Positions 54,309 through 64,000 of a DNA stretch of 64,000 nt are shown piece after piece (within the stretch, counting starts at the first letter, position 1; each line of letters starts with the position of its first letter). This DNA comes from Odontocerum albicorne (lineage: Eukaryota > Arthropoda > Insecta > Trichoptera > Odontoceridae). The translations under genes were made by a program, and so were the position numbers. Where the stretch lies: assembly GCA_949825065.1 (NCBI GenBank), contig OX463866.1, positions 1,007,001 through 1,071,000 on the forward strand, given 5' to 3'. The notes beneath the pieces are model-generated. The model saw only the letters and a list, made by a program, of their open reading frames with translations, did not search any database and was not told the origin of the DNA.

Positions 54309-54780
54309 TATTCCACAATCCGAGAGGTCTGCGAGGTCCAAGATGTGGTCAGATGGGGACGACAGTGTCGACGATACTGGTACCGACATGTACAGAGAAT
54401 GAATTCCACAAGAGTTCCATACATAGCTCTGCATGGGGTGCCGGATGGACGGCGTCCGCCAGGGAGACCCTCGAAACGATGGAGAGATAGCTGGAGCTCA
54501 GCATCACAGGAGGACAATCCTGCAGTAACAGACTCTTGAGTCTATAGAAAGTTTAAGAGAAAAAGCTATTTCTCTGTTGGGGTATCCTATTCCAACATAC
54601 TTCCTTCACCTCCATATACAACTCCTTCTGTTTCTTCTACTTCTTACGTAGGTCTCTTTTATAATCTCATTCACTTTGTCCAACCATACCTTTCTCGATC
54701 ACGTTTCCTACTCATGTTTACGTAGTGAATATCTTTAGTCAGTATTTTGTCACCCATCCATTCATCATGTCCAAACCACC
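54309..54780 (+). mobile_element. LINE group D ORF end followed by a group C-like tail
   Basis: The frame reads RQCRRYWYRHVQRMNSTRVP, then ALHGVPDGRRPPGRPSKRWR, then DSWSSASQEDNPAVTDS and a stop at 54537. From 54560 the sequence is the minus-oriented flank CTCTGTTGGGGTATCC and TTCATCATGTCCAAACCACC. The ORF part is intact over about 64 codons. Confidence 0.8.
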
Positions 54781-54989
54781 TTAACACTTGCCACCCTGTG
54801 ATGGATAGTGAGTGACCAGGGCTTATATTTAATTTGATTATTCGACGTTTTAATACATAATAAAATAATTTTTATAGCTAATTACAAAAAATAACCTAGC
54901 AGATTTTGCATAATTTTGATTTAAAATATACATTTTTTACTGGACGCTTACCGTCCAGGATTTTTTTAGCATAGTAAGGCAAGTCTTAA
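54781..54989 (+). mobile_element. TTAA-bounded MITE, family P1
   Basis: Near-identical to 7191-7413 (TTAACACTTGCCACCCTGTG and GGATAGTGAGTGACCAGG), lacking about 14 bp that include CACCGTGGCTGAC. The right end is GGCAAGTCTTAA. Inserted in the LINE tail on its left. Confidence 0.92.
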
Positions 54990-55496
54990 TATGTCCTTTT
55001 TCATCCATATCACTTTATTCTTGCAAATAGTCAGACTCACAAAAAATCCATATAATACCCATACTGATTGCCTAATACTATATAATATGGGAATAGTGTG
55101 ATAGAATTTTCATACATAATAAATTAAATAAAACTATTGTTGACATGTGTAAAAATTACACGTAAGTTTTTTTTTTTAATTCATGCTCTTCTATTGTCTA
55201 TGCTTTTAATTTTATCATACTTTTCAAAAATATTTTAAAGTTATGAAGAAAAAAAAAAGCAATATTTTTTATAATAATCCTTTCTATACCTTAGAATAAG
55301 TACATATATTATAAAATATTCGTTTTTTTTTTGTACCGGCCATTATCTGAAGGCTTTTATATAAAAGCACTGTTAAAATAATAAAGAAAATACCTTGCCT
55401 CAAGAGACGACAGAATAAAACCAATGGGATCTGAACCCAATACCTTCTTCTTTCTAAAAGATTGCTCTCAACTCGGAGCCATTCACTTTCAGATAT
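54990..55496. other. AT-rich stretch, nothing recognised
   Basis: Homopolymer runs of A and T. No supported gene. Confidence 0.5.
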
Positions 55497-55745
55497 TTAA
55501 CCACTCGACAGTTTTGCCCGAGCGTGACTCGGGCACGAAGTTTCTTTTTATACTTACGAGCCCGAGCCTCGTTCGGGCGAATCTTGTTTCGACTTGTCGG
55601 GAGTGTTTCTCCCGAACGTCGTTTGGGCAGATTGAGTTTCAACTTGTTTTCTCCGAACGGAATATATTTTCGTGTAGAATTTATTTGTTCACAGTTCGTC
55701 ATTGTGTCACGTCGAAGGTTAAAAATCCGACTGTTAAGTGGTTAA
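55497..55745 (+). mobile_element. TTAA-bounded MITE, family P5
   Basis: TTAACCACTCGACAGTTTTG at the left, CCGACTGTTAAGTGG-TTAA at the right. 249 bp. It is the inverse of 51865-52114. The GCCCGAGCGTGACTCGGGC stretch is a strong hairpin near the left end. Open frames on both strands across it are accidental. Confidence 0.92.
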
Positions 55746-55950
55746 TAACCTTTTCTTCGTCTTTTAGAGACAGGGTAACAATATTTTCTCCATTTGTTTT
55801 CGTTAAAGCACGTTTCGTGCTGAAAATTCGTAATTATTTAAAATAAATATCTGTCACTAAAACTAATTAATATAATTGAAAATAAATAGCTTAAAAAAAA
55901 AACAAGGGACCAAAATATATTGGAATAATTTTGTAGCGATTATATTGTTT

Positions 55951-57056
55951 TGTCGAAAATTCCGCTATAAACACTTCAAATATACACGGTATTCGGTAGC
56001 GTAAAAAATGAACAAACACTTTGTTTTAATGTGATAGTATGTCAGTAACAACAACTACAGGTATCCCTAATTATACACATTCTTGCTTTACGTGAATCTG
56101 CTATAACGGGATTTAAATTTAATTAAGAAAAAAATATAAAAAAGCCCTGCGAGGGATGAAGTTGCGTACGTAGCGTACATTATTCAGTCTCACTAACAGT
56201 GTAGACCTAACAACATGTTGTGTCGTACGTGTTTCAATATATTTGTCTTATTAATATTATAAAATCAATTCACTTTATGTATTTTTCTTGTTACGTAATT
56301 TTTCCTATAACCAATTGATCACATAAAGCGAGGGATTCGAGTAGATATTTTGTAGAGCGATATTTCGTAGTAAAATATATCAAGAGCGTATTGTTAAAGT
56401 GCTGCTCATAAGTGCCACTAAATAAATTCATAAGTTAGCTAAATACATTAATTAGTGTCACTAAATACATTCATAAGTGTCGGCAAATAAATTCAATGAT
56501 ATCTGAGAGTATTTTTAACCCTTATCTTGGCAAAGTTCAATTTATCCAAATATTAACGTATTTCTTTGGTGATTCCTTGTTATATGGTAAGTTATGAAGG
56601 AAATTTGAAGAAAAAAAATCACAACTTTTCCTTATAGTTTTTTTTTATATGTAACACCCACGTTACATTGCCAAAATATCAATTTTTATAAAACACAAAA
56701 AGGGCTTTAAAATGATTCTATAATCTAAAACATGAACAATATTTACACAGCTGAATTATCAACAAATAAAAGGGTTTGAATAAAATTTCCTCTACATGTA
56801 GTGATTAATAAGATATTTAGATTATTTACCCCAATTTTCAAAACGCACTCACGCTGTCCAGACATGTTGACCCGGTGTTGTTTGAAAGCTTGTAGCTTTG
56901 TCAATATTTATCACCAGATGATACCACTGCACACAATAGTGCATGTATAGTATTTGAATGTGTTGCCATATTTGAAATTACGTTACAGTTTCTGTTTTTT
57001 TTTTTAATCTCTAAATTAGTGTAACACCTGTGTTACAGTACCATGATAAGGGTTAT
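55951..57056 (+). mobile_element. Composite repeat: element X followed by TTAA element P3 (copy 2)
   Basis: Begins TCGAAAATTCCGCTATAAAC and matches 28744-29972 to the end, including the X/P3 joint at 56515 (TTAACCCTTATCTTGGCA). The last TTAA has become TTAT. Lacks the 15-17-bp expansion of copy 1 and about 25 bp near 56.74 kb. Confidence 0.9.
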
Positions 57057-58154
57057 GAATAACGAGTTGCCAGACTATTGACACGGGCAATGCTTTCTGC
57101 GATTTTGCAGAATTTCTACCGTACAATAATTATGTTGAATTAGAGTTTTATAATTATTAAACAAACTATATGCCTCGCTTTACGTAAGAGATATCTCCTG
57201 AAAAGTTCTCCGTAAATAAAAATTAATTTCTCCTCTTCTATCTGCTTATAATAATATATAATATCATTTAATTTTCCAGAAACTTTTTGATCTCTCTTCA
57301 TCGGAATTATAATTTTCTATCCTTTTCAAAATGTTAAAAAATGTCGACTTATTTTCATCAGTGTTAATTCTTCGAGAAATATTTGTTTAGTCTTCCGTCT
57401 CACGTTGAATATTTGTTTAGTCTTCGTCTTCCGTCAGTTTGCCGATGGCAACCGTCGTAGTGAGTTGTTTGTGCGTCGGCACTCTACGTGTTAAGATTGA
57501 ATCTTGATCCATTTAGCGAAAATCTTTATTTGAGTTACAATTTTAATATATTACGTATATTGAATGTTTTCTGTCATACGAATTTCTCGACTCTTTGTTT
57601 CGTTTCCACTTGTTTTCCTTTAATAAAGAGTCTGTAAAATGAGGTATGGGTGTATTATTGTATCTCCGAAAAATAAATGGCGTAAAACACCTTGTTACTC
57701 TATGAAATCTATTCTAAATTAACGAAAGTACAATATATTATCGCTACCGAATACCGGTCGCTATCGCTACTAATATAATATGATCACTTTACAATTATCT
57801 CACAATATATTACAATAATAATATGTATATTTGAATATTTATTGTTATTTTAAAATATATTCACAATGTCTTGATACTATTTATTAAGAGATTTGTCCTG
57901 AATTTTATTTAGTATGTATTTTTTGTGTTTATTTAAATCATTTTCGATAATATTTTCACACAAGAATATCGGATATTTGACTAATAAAGCACACATTTTG
58001 ATGAGAGATGTACGATATATTTGTACGAAAAAAATATTATAATTTGTTGTGTCTATTCATTCAAATTCTCTCGTTAGATGAATCTTCCATTGTTACTGTT
58101 GTTGCTCTTGCATTTGGAGCTGTTTCAATTGTACATGTTGATGGCATAAAAAAT
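57057..58154. other. AT-rich stretch with one short repeat at its right end
   Basis: 57360-57440 has TTGTTTAGTCTTC repeated twice. 57983-58154 pairs with 52294-52465. No gene. Confidence 0.5.
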
Positions 58155-58493
58155 CTAAGGCTAAGGCCACACCAAAGTGCTTCGCTAGGTGCTACGTAAC
58201 TAATAGACTAGATGACTTCATGCTTGGCCACACCAAAGTGCTTCGCACAAAAGCATTTGACATTTGGGAGCGGTTGAGTCAACACACGATGCCACTCTCA
58301 GAACTAACTAATTTCATTACAACTTACCTTATCTTTATTTACTTCCCGTGCAATTTCATTCCAAAGTGATTTTATTACAGGTATATTTTTGTATATTTGC
58401 TCGATGGGTTCCACAAAGGCTCCCTTTTATACACAGCTGTTATTAAAGCTTCCGCCATCTTTTAAAATCACTTGGTGATACAATAAAATTAAC
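58155..58493 (+). mobile_element. MITE with GGCCACAC ends, right part missing
   Basis: CTAAGGCTAAGGCCACACCA and the internal copy GCTTGGCCACACCAAAGTGC match 33871-34200. The match stops at AATAAAATTAACC, where a transposase remnant begins. Confidence 0.75.
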
Positions 58494-58720
58494 CCCAGAG
58501 AAAATAGTCCAACGGTGTCAGATCACATGATCTCGGTGGGCAATTAACATCACCGTTTTCGAAGATTACAATACACAAAATAATTTGAACGCGTTGGTAT
58601 ATTGTATACGACTCCATTTTTATAAATGTCACGAGACCCTGGCAAGTTTGCGATGCCATCTGTGTTTTATCCAAGAATTTAAAAAAAACCGCTCAATTTG
58701 AAAGACCCTATAAATGACTC
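58494..58720 (-). pseudogene. Tc1/mariner-type transposase remnant (family T2)
   Basis: The minus strand ends with ENGDVNCPPRSCDLTPLDYF then LWG; SCDLTPLDYFLWG carries the last catalytic-region Asp. Matches 47284-47530. Stops and lost parts; not functional. Confidence 0.8.
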
Positions 58721-59225
58721 GTATCGCAATAAATATACTTATAAAGGGACATAAGGCTTGAAGTTTTAACAGACCAGCCAATTCTTGCATAGAAAACTTT
58801 GAATACAACAAAACTATTCTTTGATGCCATTACATTATCTTTTACTCTCTCAATATTGAGACTACAAATATCATGGATTCCTCGAGATATCATCGTCGAC
58901 ACCGGTCTTCCGTTTCTTGTGTGAACATATTACGGATTTATTTTTGTCTAACAATTAAATCGTGGTGCTATAAATGTTTTTTTTTGTTTTAGACAATGTT
59001 TTTTTTTTTCACAAGAGTCACAAATTTTTTAAACTATGTCACAGAATAGGTATCACTTCGTATTGTTTGTTAATAAGTGTTATTTGACACACTGTAGAAA
59101 TGCTTGCTTTGCGTAGAATATCTGGTGTTACAATGTTCGATGGAGTAAGAAATGTAAATTACAACTGTTAGTTAGAGAGAGATGATATAAGTAGAATTAA
59201 GAAAGGAATACTTATGTCTTCAGTG
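58721..59225. other. Mixed stretch, nothing recognised
   Basis: AT-rich with T runs near 58975-59010. No gene. Confidence 0.5.
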
Positions 59226-59375
59226 AGATACAGGCATAAGCCTAGTTTACTGGTGACACGACAAATGAAAGGCAACAAACCCAGATCCATTAAAATTTTG
59301 TCCAAATTAAATTAACTGTTGTTTTTTCGCAAATTATGTATATTTCTTGTCATGTGTAAAATAAATAAATAAATG
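59226..59375 (+). mobile_element. LINE 3' end
   Basis: Matches the inverse of 17130-17262 and ends in AAATAAATAAATAAATG. ORF not preserved. Confidence 0.7.
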
Positions 59376-59394
59376 CAATACATATATACTGTTC

Positions 59395-59610
59395 TGAAAT
59401 AAATGGAGAGGGAGGAAGAGGTAGGCTACGAAAAGAGGAGAAGGAGAGAGTTGGAGACATTTTAAATGAAAGAAAGGTAATAAGTATGGGAAACGGGAAA
59501 GCGTATATGACCGGATGAGGTGTACAGATGTGACCGAAGCGAGAGCCGTGTGTATGGATATAAAGACATGAAGATTTGTCCTCTGTGCCTACCTCAAAAG
59601 TGACATGATG
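59395..59610 (+). mobile_element. LINE group C ORF end
   Basis: The plus strand gives NGEGGRGRLRKEEKERVGDI then LNERKV, followed by stops; the flank AAAGTGACATGATGGCATGA follows. Confidence 0.65.
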
Positions 59611-59719
59611 GCATGATTACTTATTGATTTATTTTAAAATCTACTCAAACAAAAAAATATCAAAATCTACAACGATGATAGTCCATATTAATATTCTAGT
59701 GCCTACTTTAGAAGGCTTT

Positions 59720-59912
59720 ATTGTAGGTAAAACACCTGTCTTCTGACCTGAAGTTTGCGGGTTCGATTCCCACTGATTTAAAAAAAAAAAGGGTTTTCAG
59801 TCTGGCTTTCACTTAAAGCCTCTTAAACATCTTTCTGGTTGATTGGAAGAAATTTTTACGTGGCAATAATCCCACAGGGTTGTATTGTATACAAAGGAAT
59901 TGTTATACATGA
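59720..59912 (+). mobile_element. SINE family 1
   Basis: GTAGGTAAAACACCTGTCTT, GAAGTTTGCGGGTTCGATTC (B box), CAGTCTGGCTTTCACTTAAA, and the tail TGATTGGAAGAAATTTTTAC. The 3' end is TTGTATTGTATACAAAGG. Confidence 0.85.
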
Positions 59913-60394
59913 TTCACTCGGGTGCTGCTAGACGTGATTTGTTTAATAATAATGGGTTCAAGTCCCCAGTTAGAGCGCCCTTGAGGAGAGTTTGCTCTCT
60001 AAACAGCACTATATAAAATCATCCTTTGAATTTAAACTTTGAAGTATAAGAGTGAAACATTGATGTGATAAAAAACTGAAAGGAACTGAATAAATGCTGT
60101 CGAAATATGCGTGCACTGAGAAGAATACAGAATGTGACAATGTATGACAGCACACAGCTCTCGCCTCGTCCACATCCATACGTCTCACAATTCATGCTCT
60201 CTGATTTCTTGTATATTTCTTACCTTTAGTTAGGAATATAAGAAACAGAAGAGCTTTACCTTCCCTCAATTAAAATTTATCTAACTCTTCTTTCATCCTT
60301 TCCTTGTTCTCTATTAAATCTCCATCTCAATATTCCTTTCTTTCTTCCACTTATCAATTATCCGATAATTTCCCACACCATCAAAAACATTCTT
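59913..60394. other. Stretch with group C LINE scraps
   Basis: 60110-60200 carries GTGCACTGAGAAGAATACAG and then CATCCATACG in opposite sense. The rest is unassigned. Confidence 0.45.
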
Positions 60395-60705
60395 CTCCCT
60401 GGCTCCATCCCAACTCACTGTCTGCGAAGACTGTCGGGGTCAGCTCTCCTCGTCCTCAGGTTGTACGCTCTTCTGTCCCAGACTACGTCCTCCAGGCCGT
60501 GCCTCTGCATCAGGTTATCTTTTTGCACCACCCACAAATTCTTTGGTCTTCCTCTGGTTGTTATTCGAGGAAGATCCATGATGGAGAGTGCCTGGTTCAC
60601 AATGTGATAGGGTGCTCTGCGTCCAACGTGGCCATACCATCACAATCCATACGCCTCTCCTCCATCTTACTGTTGATGTCAAACATCAAACATTGTAGTA
60701 CTAGA
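60395..60705 (-). mobile_element. LINE group G ORF end
   Basis: Minus strand: VNQALSIMDLPRITTRGRPK, NLWVVQKDNLMQRHGLEDVV, DRRAYNLRTRRADPDSLRRQ, stop. Same family as the insertion in the mariner at 17.5 kb. Confidence 0.8.
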
Positions 60706-61105
60706 TAATCCGCGCAAGGTACACAACATTCCTACTGTATATTTATTTTTCTTTTATCTACCTCCCTTTCAATGTCCAGACTTTGCTTCCATACACCGAG
60801 GCTAACAACACTAGCACATTAATAAAGTCTTATTTGTAAAAATTAATTTGAAGTGATGTCCTTTTATATGACTTAAATAACAATGAGTAACTATTTAAGT
60901 TTTAGTCCTCTGAAGCATTCCATCTGATTTAAAATGTATTATCTTTAAAATAGTTTAAATTTATTTGCTTTTAAAAATCACACGAAGAGATTGTTTATAA
61001 AATGTAGAGAGAAATACATTTGTTATTAATATTATTATTCCTATGGCATTTCAATGATGAAAACAATATTTTTTTATGTGAAAAGCGACGTGTTTTTTTT
61101 TTTAA
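60706..61105. other. AT-rich stretch
   Basis: 60760-60840 has a LINE-like scrap (CCTTTCAATGTCCAGACTTT; compare 16920). No gene. Confidence 0.5.
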
Positions 61106-62182
61106 TTTGATAATCACTGCTTTTTTTATTTTATACCACGGTTTTTTTTTATTTAATAGTCACTGTTTTTTATTTAACAGTCACTGTTTTTTTATTTAAA
61201 AGTCGCTGTTTTTTTTATTTAACAGTTATTCGGTTTTTTAATTTAATAGTCACTTTTTTTTATTTAACAGTCGCTGTTTTTTTTATTTAACCTCTAAATG
61301 AGTATGGCCGTATGGCGAGTGAAATTTTACCTCAAGAGATTATGGACGTACACAGTACGTCCAATGTTTTTATTCCCGAATACATGAATTTATCCATAAA
61401 ACGGACAAGGCTCAAATATTTTTATCTATTCATTTATTTTGTATATGGCGGCCGCAATTACGTTATTTATATTACTTACAAAATCTCACTCGCTTAGAAG
61501 TTAACAATTACAGTTTTTTATTTAACAGTCACTGTTTTTTTATTTAAAAGTCGCTATTTTTTTTATCTTAACAGTTACAGTTTTTTATTTAAGTCACTGT
61601 TTTTTTATTGAATAGTCACTGTGTTTTTTTATTCAACAGTCACTGTTTTTTTTTTATTTAACAGTAACAGTTTTTTATTTAAGTCACTGTTTTTTTATTT
61701 AAAAGTCGCTATTTTTTTTATCTTAACAGTTACAGTTTTTTATTTAAGTCACTGTGTTTTTTTATTCAACAGTCGCTGTTTTTTTTTTATTTAACAGTAA
61801 CAGTTTTTTATTTAACAGTCACTGTTTTTTTATTTAAAAGTCGCTATTTTTTTTATCTTAACAGTTACAGTTTTTTATTTAAGTCACTGTTTTTTTTATT
61901 GAATAGTCACTGTGTTTTTTTATTCAACAGTCGCTGTTTTTTTTTTAATTAACAGTTAAAGTTTTTTATTTAACCAGTCACTATTTTTGTTTATTTAATA
62001 ATCACTGTTTTATTATTTAACAGTGGCTGGTTTTTTTTTTTAATTTAATAGTTACAATTTTTTATTTAACAGTCGCTGTTTTTTTTTATTTAACAGTCAT
62101 TTTTTTATTTAAGTCACTGTTTTTTTATTTAAAAGTCACTGTTTTTTTTATTTAACAGTCGCTGTTTTTTTTATTTAATGAC
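61106..62182 (+). repeat. T-rich minisatellite, unit about 22-25 bp
   Basis: Unit of type TTTTTTATTTAACAGTCACTG; AACAGTCACTGTT is a short palindrome. Unit length varies with the T run. Blocks of about 120 bp recur (TTAACAGTTACAGTTTTTTA near 61570, 61720 and 61860). Split by a unique insertion at 61290-61505. Confidence 0.92.
61312..61497. mobile_element. Small terminal-repeat MITE inside the minisatellite
   Basis: Left end GGCGAGTGAAATTTTAC; inverted right end AAGCGAGTGAGATTTTG, so GCGAGTGARATTTT is shared. About 186 bp. An ACGTACACAGTACGT palindrome lies inside. The open frame over it is accidental. Confidence 0.65.
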
Positions 62183-63323
62183 ATTGGAATTTATTATATA
62201 TACTTACATTAACAGAAAAAATCTCAGGTAAAAAATATCCAAAGGATTATTACGAAGGGGATTTCTGTATAGAAAAGACGCGCTCTTTATTTTTTCTAAA
62301 TATATATGCAACACAACAGTGCCGAGGGTGGAAAAATATTGGGGTTAAAAAGCTCGCAATTGACTTTATTATCTGCAGCAACAGGTTTTTGCTTTTCACA
62401 TAAAAAAATATTGTTAAGTTCAAAGAATATTTGAACATTGTGATTAAAATGAAATGTTAAAAAAAATCATCTCAAAAATAAGTGCAATAAATTTCTTATT
62501 AACTATGATTTTTAATCAATTACTCGAGAGAATTAAAAAGAAATCCTTTATTTTTATTATTGTAAAAAAAAAACTTATTATTATCGAACAAATAGATTTT
62601 GTATAATAAAATAAAATAAATAAATAGATTATATGCAATTATATTGTTTTGTATAGGTTTTTATTTAGAGGTAACATTATTTTTTATTATTATTATTATT
62701 ATGTTACATATTATTTTTATTACGATACGTGGGCATTACGAGACGCCAGTTTGCTATGGCCAGTATTTGACATTCTACTATTTTATGAATCTAATGTATA
62801 ATTATATAATTTTGACAGTTACAACAACTGTAAGGTGAAACTCTATTACGTTGTATTTTACGATGCTATCGAAACGTGTCGGTAAGTTTTATATCGTGTT
62901 ACGTAAATATTATGTAACGTTCTGCTTTGTAACTTGATTTTGATGTTAAAAAGGTCTTAACATAACTAAAGCACGTTTTCTGAAGTGGAAAGAAAAAAAT
63001 CGTTCAATTGCTGGATGGAGCATTCGAAAAATATGATACCAGGAGACGGTAAACTGTCTCGACTTACTTGGAGAGCCCTGAACAGACTCTAGAGCAGGTG
63101 GCGGGACTAGATGCAAGGTGAATATGCAGAGATGGGGTTTGTTGAACGAAAATAGCGTTGAATTTGGTTACGGGGCTACACAAGACTTCTTCGAACATTG
63201 AGACTACATGCTATGGGCAAGATCTGATTGATGCGAACGATAAGGTGTTGGAATCTCTTGCGACTTCTACTAGAAATAAATGCAAATAATTATAACAATT
63301 TATGGATTTGATATGGAAAGGAA
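62183..63323. other. AT-rich stretch, nothing recognised
   Basis: Short frames only. TAT and ATT runs near 62680. 62990-63150 is more balanced but shows no exon. Confidence 0.5.
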
Positions 63324-63938
63324 TTAACCTTTCCTTTCCTGTGTTAAAAAAAATCCGCGCGTTCCGGCGCTGTGTATTCAATACACATGTAAAAATGAGC
63401 TATTTAAAATCGGAAAAATAAAAATATTCATAGCCAATCGCTTAAATTAATTAAATTTGAAGTCAAAAGTGATAATAATTGAAATTTAATTGCTGAAAAC
63501 ATGACAAAAAAATCGGCCGACGTTCACAAAACGGGCAAAGAGACCACCTCAAATGGATGTCCCAGAGCTACTGAGAACTGAGACAGGACTCGGTCTCGCA
63601 CTGTTATACCTCGAAGAAAGAAACGCAATTGCGAACTGAGATTCTTTTTCTTGCGTTCCCATATACCGAAGTAGAGTGAGTGTGAGACGTAAATAGCGTC
63701 GCTTCCTCACCCATAGCGGTTTTTTAGAATGAATATACCTACATCACACACTGGCACACGTTTGATTGTATTGGTGAATTTATTCCCGATTTTCACATAA
63801 TATCTCTGACGGGGCCGATAAGTGCTAATTATTATAAATATTATTTTTTTCATTCAATGCGTAAATATATTACGGAGGGATATCTAAAATCTGAAGCCAG
63901 TATTTATTATATTTATAGAGATATTAAAGTTTTTAGAA
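63324..63938 (+). mobile_element. Single copy of the TTAA foldback family, right end lost
   Basis: Starts TTAACCTTTCCTTTCCTGTG and follows 5919-6490 closely (TGTGTATTCAATACACATG, ATAGCCAATCGCTTAAATTA, CACACTGGCACACGTTTGAT). Matching ends at TTTTTAGAAGC; the terminal CAGGGAAGG..TTAA is missing. It has a CGAGGTATAACAG-like insertion near 63600. Confidence 0.85.
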
Positions 63939-64000
63939 GCGGATTTTTTTATGGCATTTATTAATATAAACTCAAAATGGATGAATAAAACCGTTACAAA

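Overview
The window is animal nuclear DNA, most likely from an insect or another arthropod. It is AT-rich and intron-rich, and it is packed with mariner elements, tRNA-derived SINEs, non-LTR retrotransposon (LINE) tails, a Penelope-like element and TTAA-flanked MITEs. The order cannot be fixed from sequence alone. I find one host protein-coding gene and no second one, no bacterial-type operon, no rRNA gene, no free-standing tRNA gene and no CRISPR array.

The host gene is on the + strand and encodes a Kruppel-like transcription factor (KLF). Three coding exons join in phase: 418-1320, 7526-7959 and 23416-23588. Together they give the last 502 residues, ending in three C2H2 zinc fingers. The first exon or exons lie upstream of base 1. 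The stop codon sits 4 nt before a strong 5' splice site, and a good 3' splice site at 42563 suggests a further, mostly untranslated exon. The gene would then span more than 42 kb, with introns of about 6.2, 15.5 and 19 kb.

Everything else is intron or flank filled with repeats. 1-8 kb: LINE fragments, a 134-bp array made from a LINE 3' end, a 1.2-kb inverted TTAA element and a TTAA MITE inside a LINE. 8-17 kb: LINE pieces, a decayed mariner, a mariner deletion derivative, a TTAC-rich minisatellite and a 217-bp satellite split by a LINE. 17-23 kb: a second mariner piece interrupted by a LINE, a TTAA element, and a three-level nest with an uninterrupted copy of the target beside it. 24-33 kb: SINEs of two families, a 35-bp minisatellite, the Penelope-like element and a composite repeat that recurs at 56 kb. 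33-42 kb: hairpins, MITEs, mariner derivatives, LINE pieces and a 25-bp minisatellite that ends about 110 bp before the putative last exon. 42-48 kb: 44-, 42- and about 203-bp tandem arrays, a MITE and a palindrome. 48-64 kb: AT-rich DNA with further TTAA MITEs, a second 35-bp array, a 31-bp array and a T-rich 23-bp array carrying a MITE.

The strongest themes are at least six families of elements bounded by TTAA, two of them with uninterrupted target copies in this same window; tandem arrays born from retroelement 3' ends; and a Penelope-like fragment with mixed direct/inverted terminal repeats and a hammerhead-like core. All calls come from reading the sequence; no database search was run.
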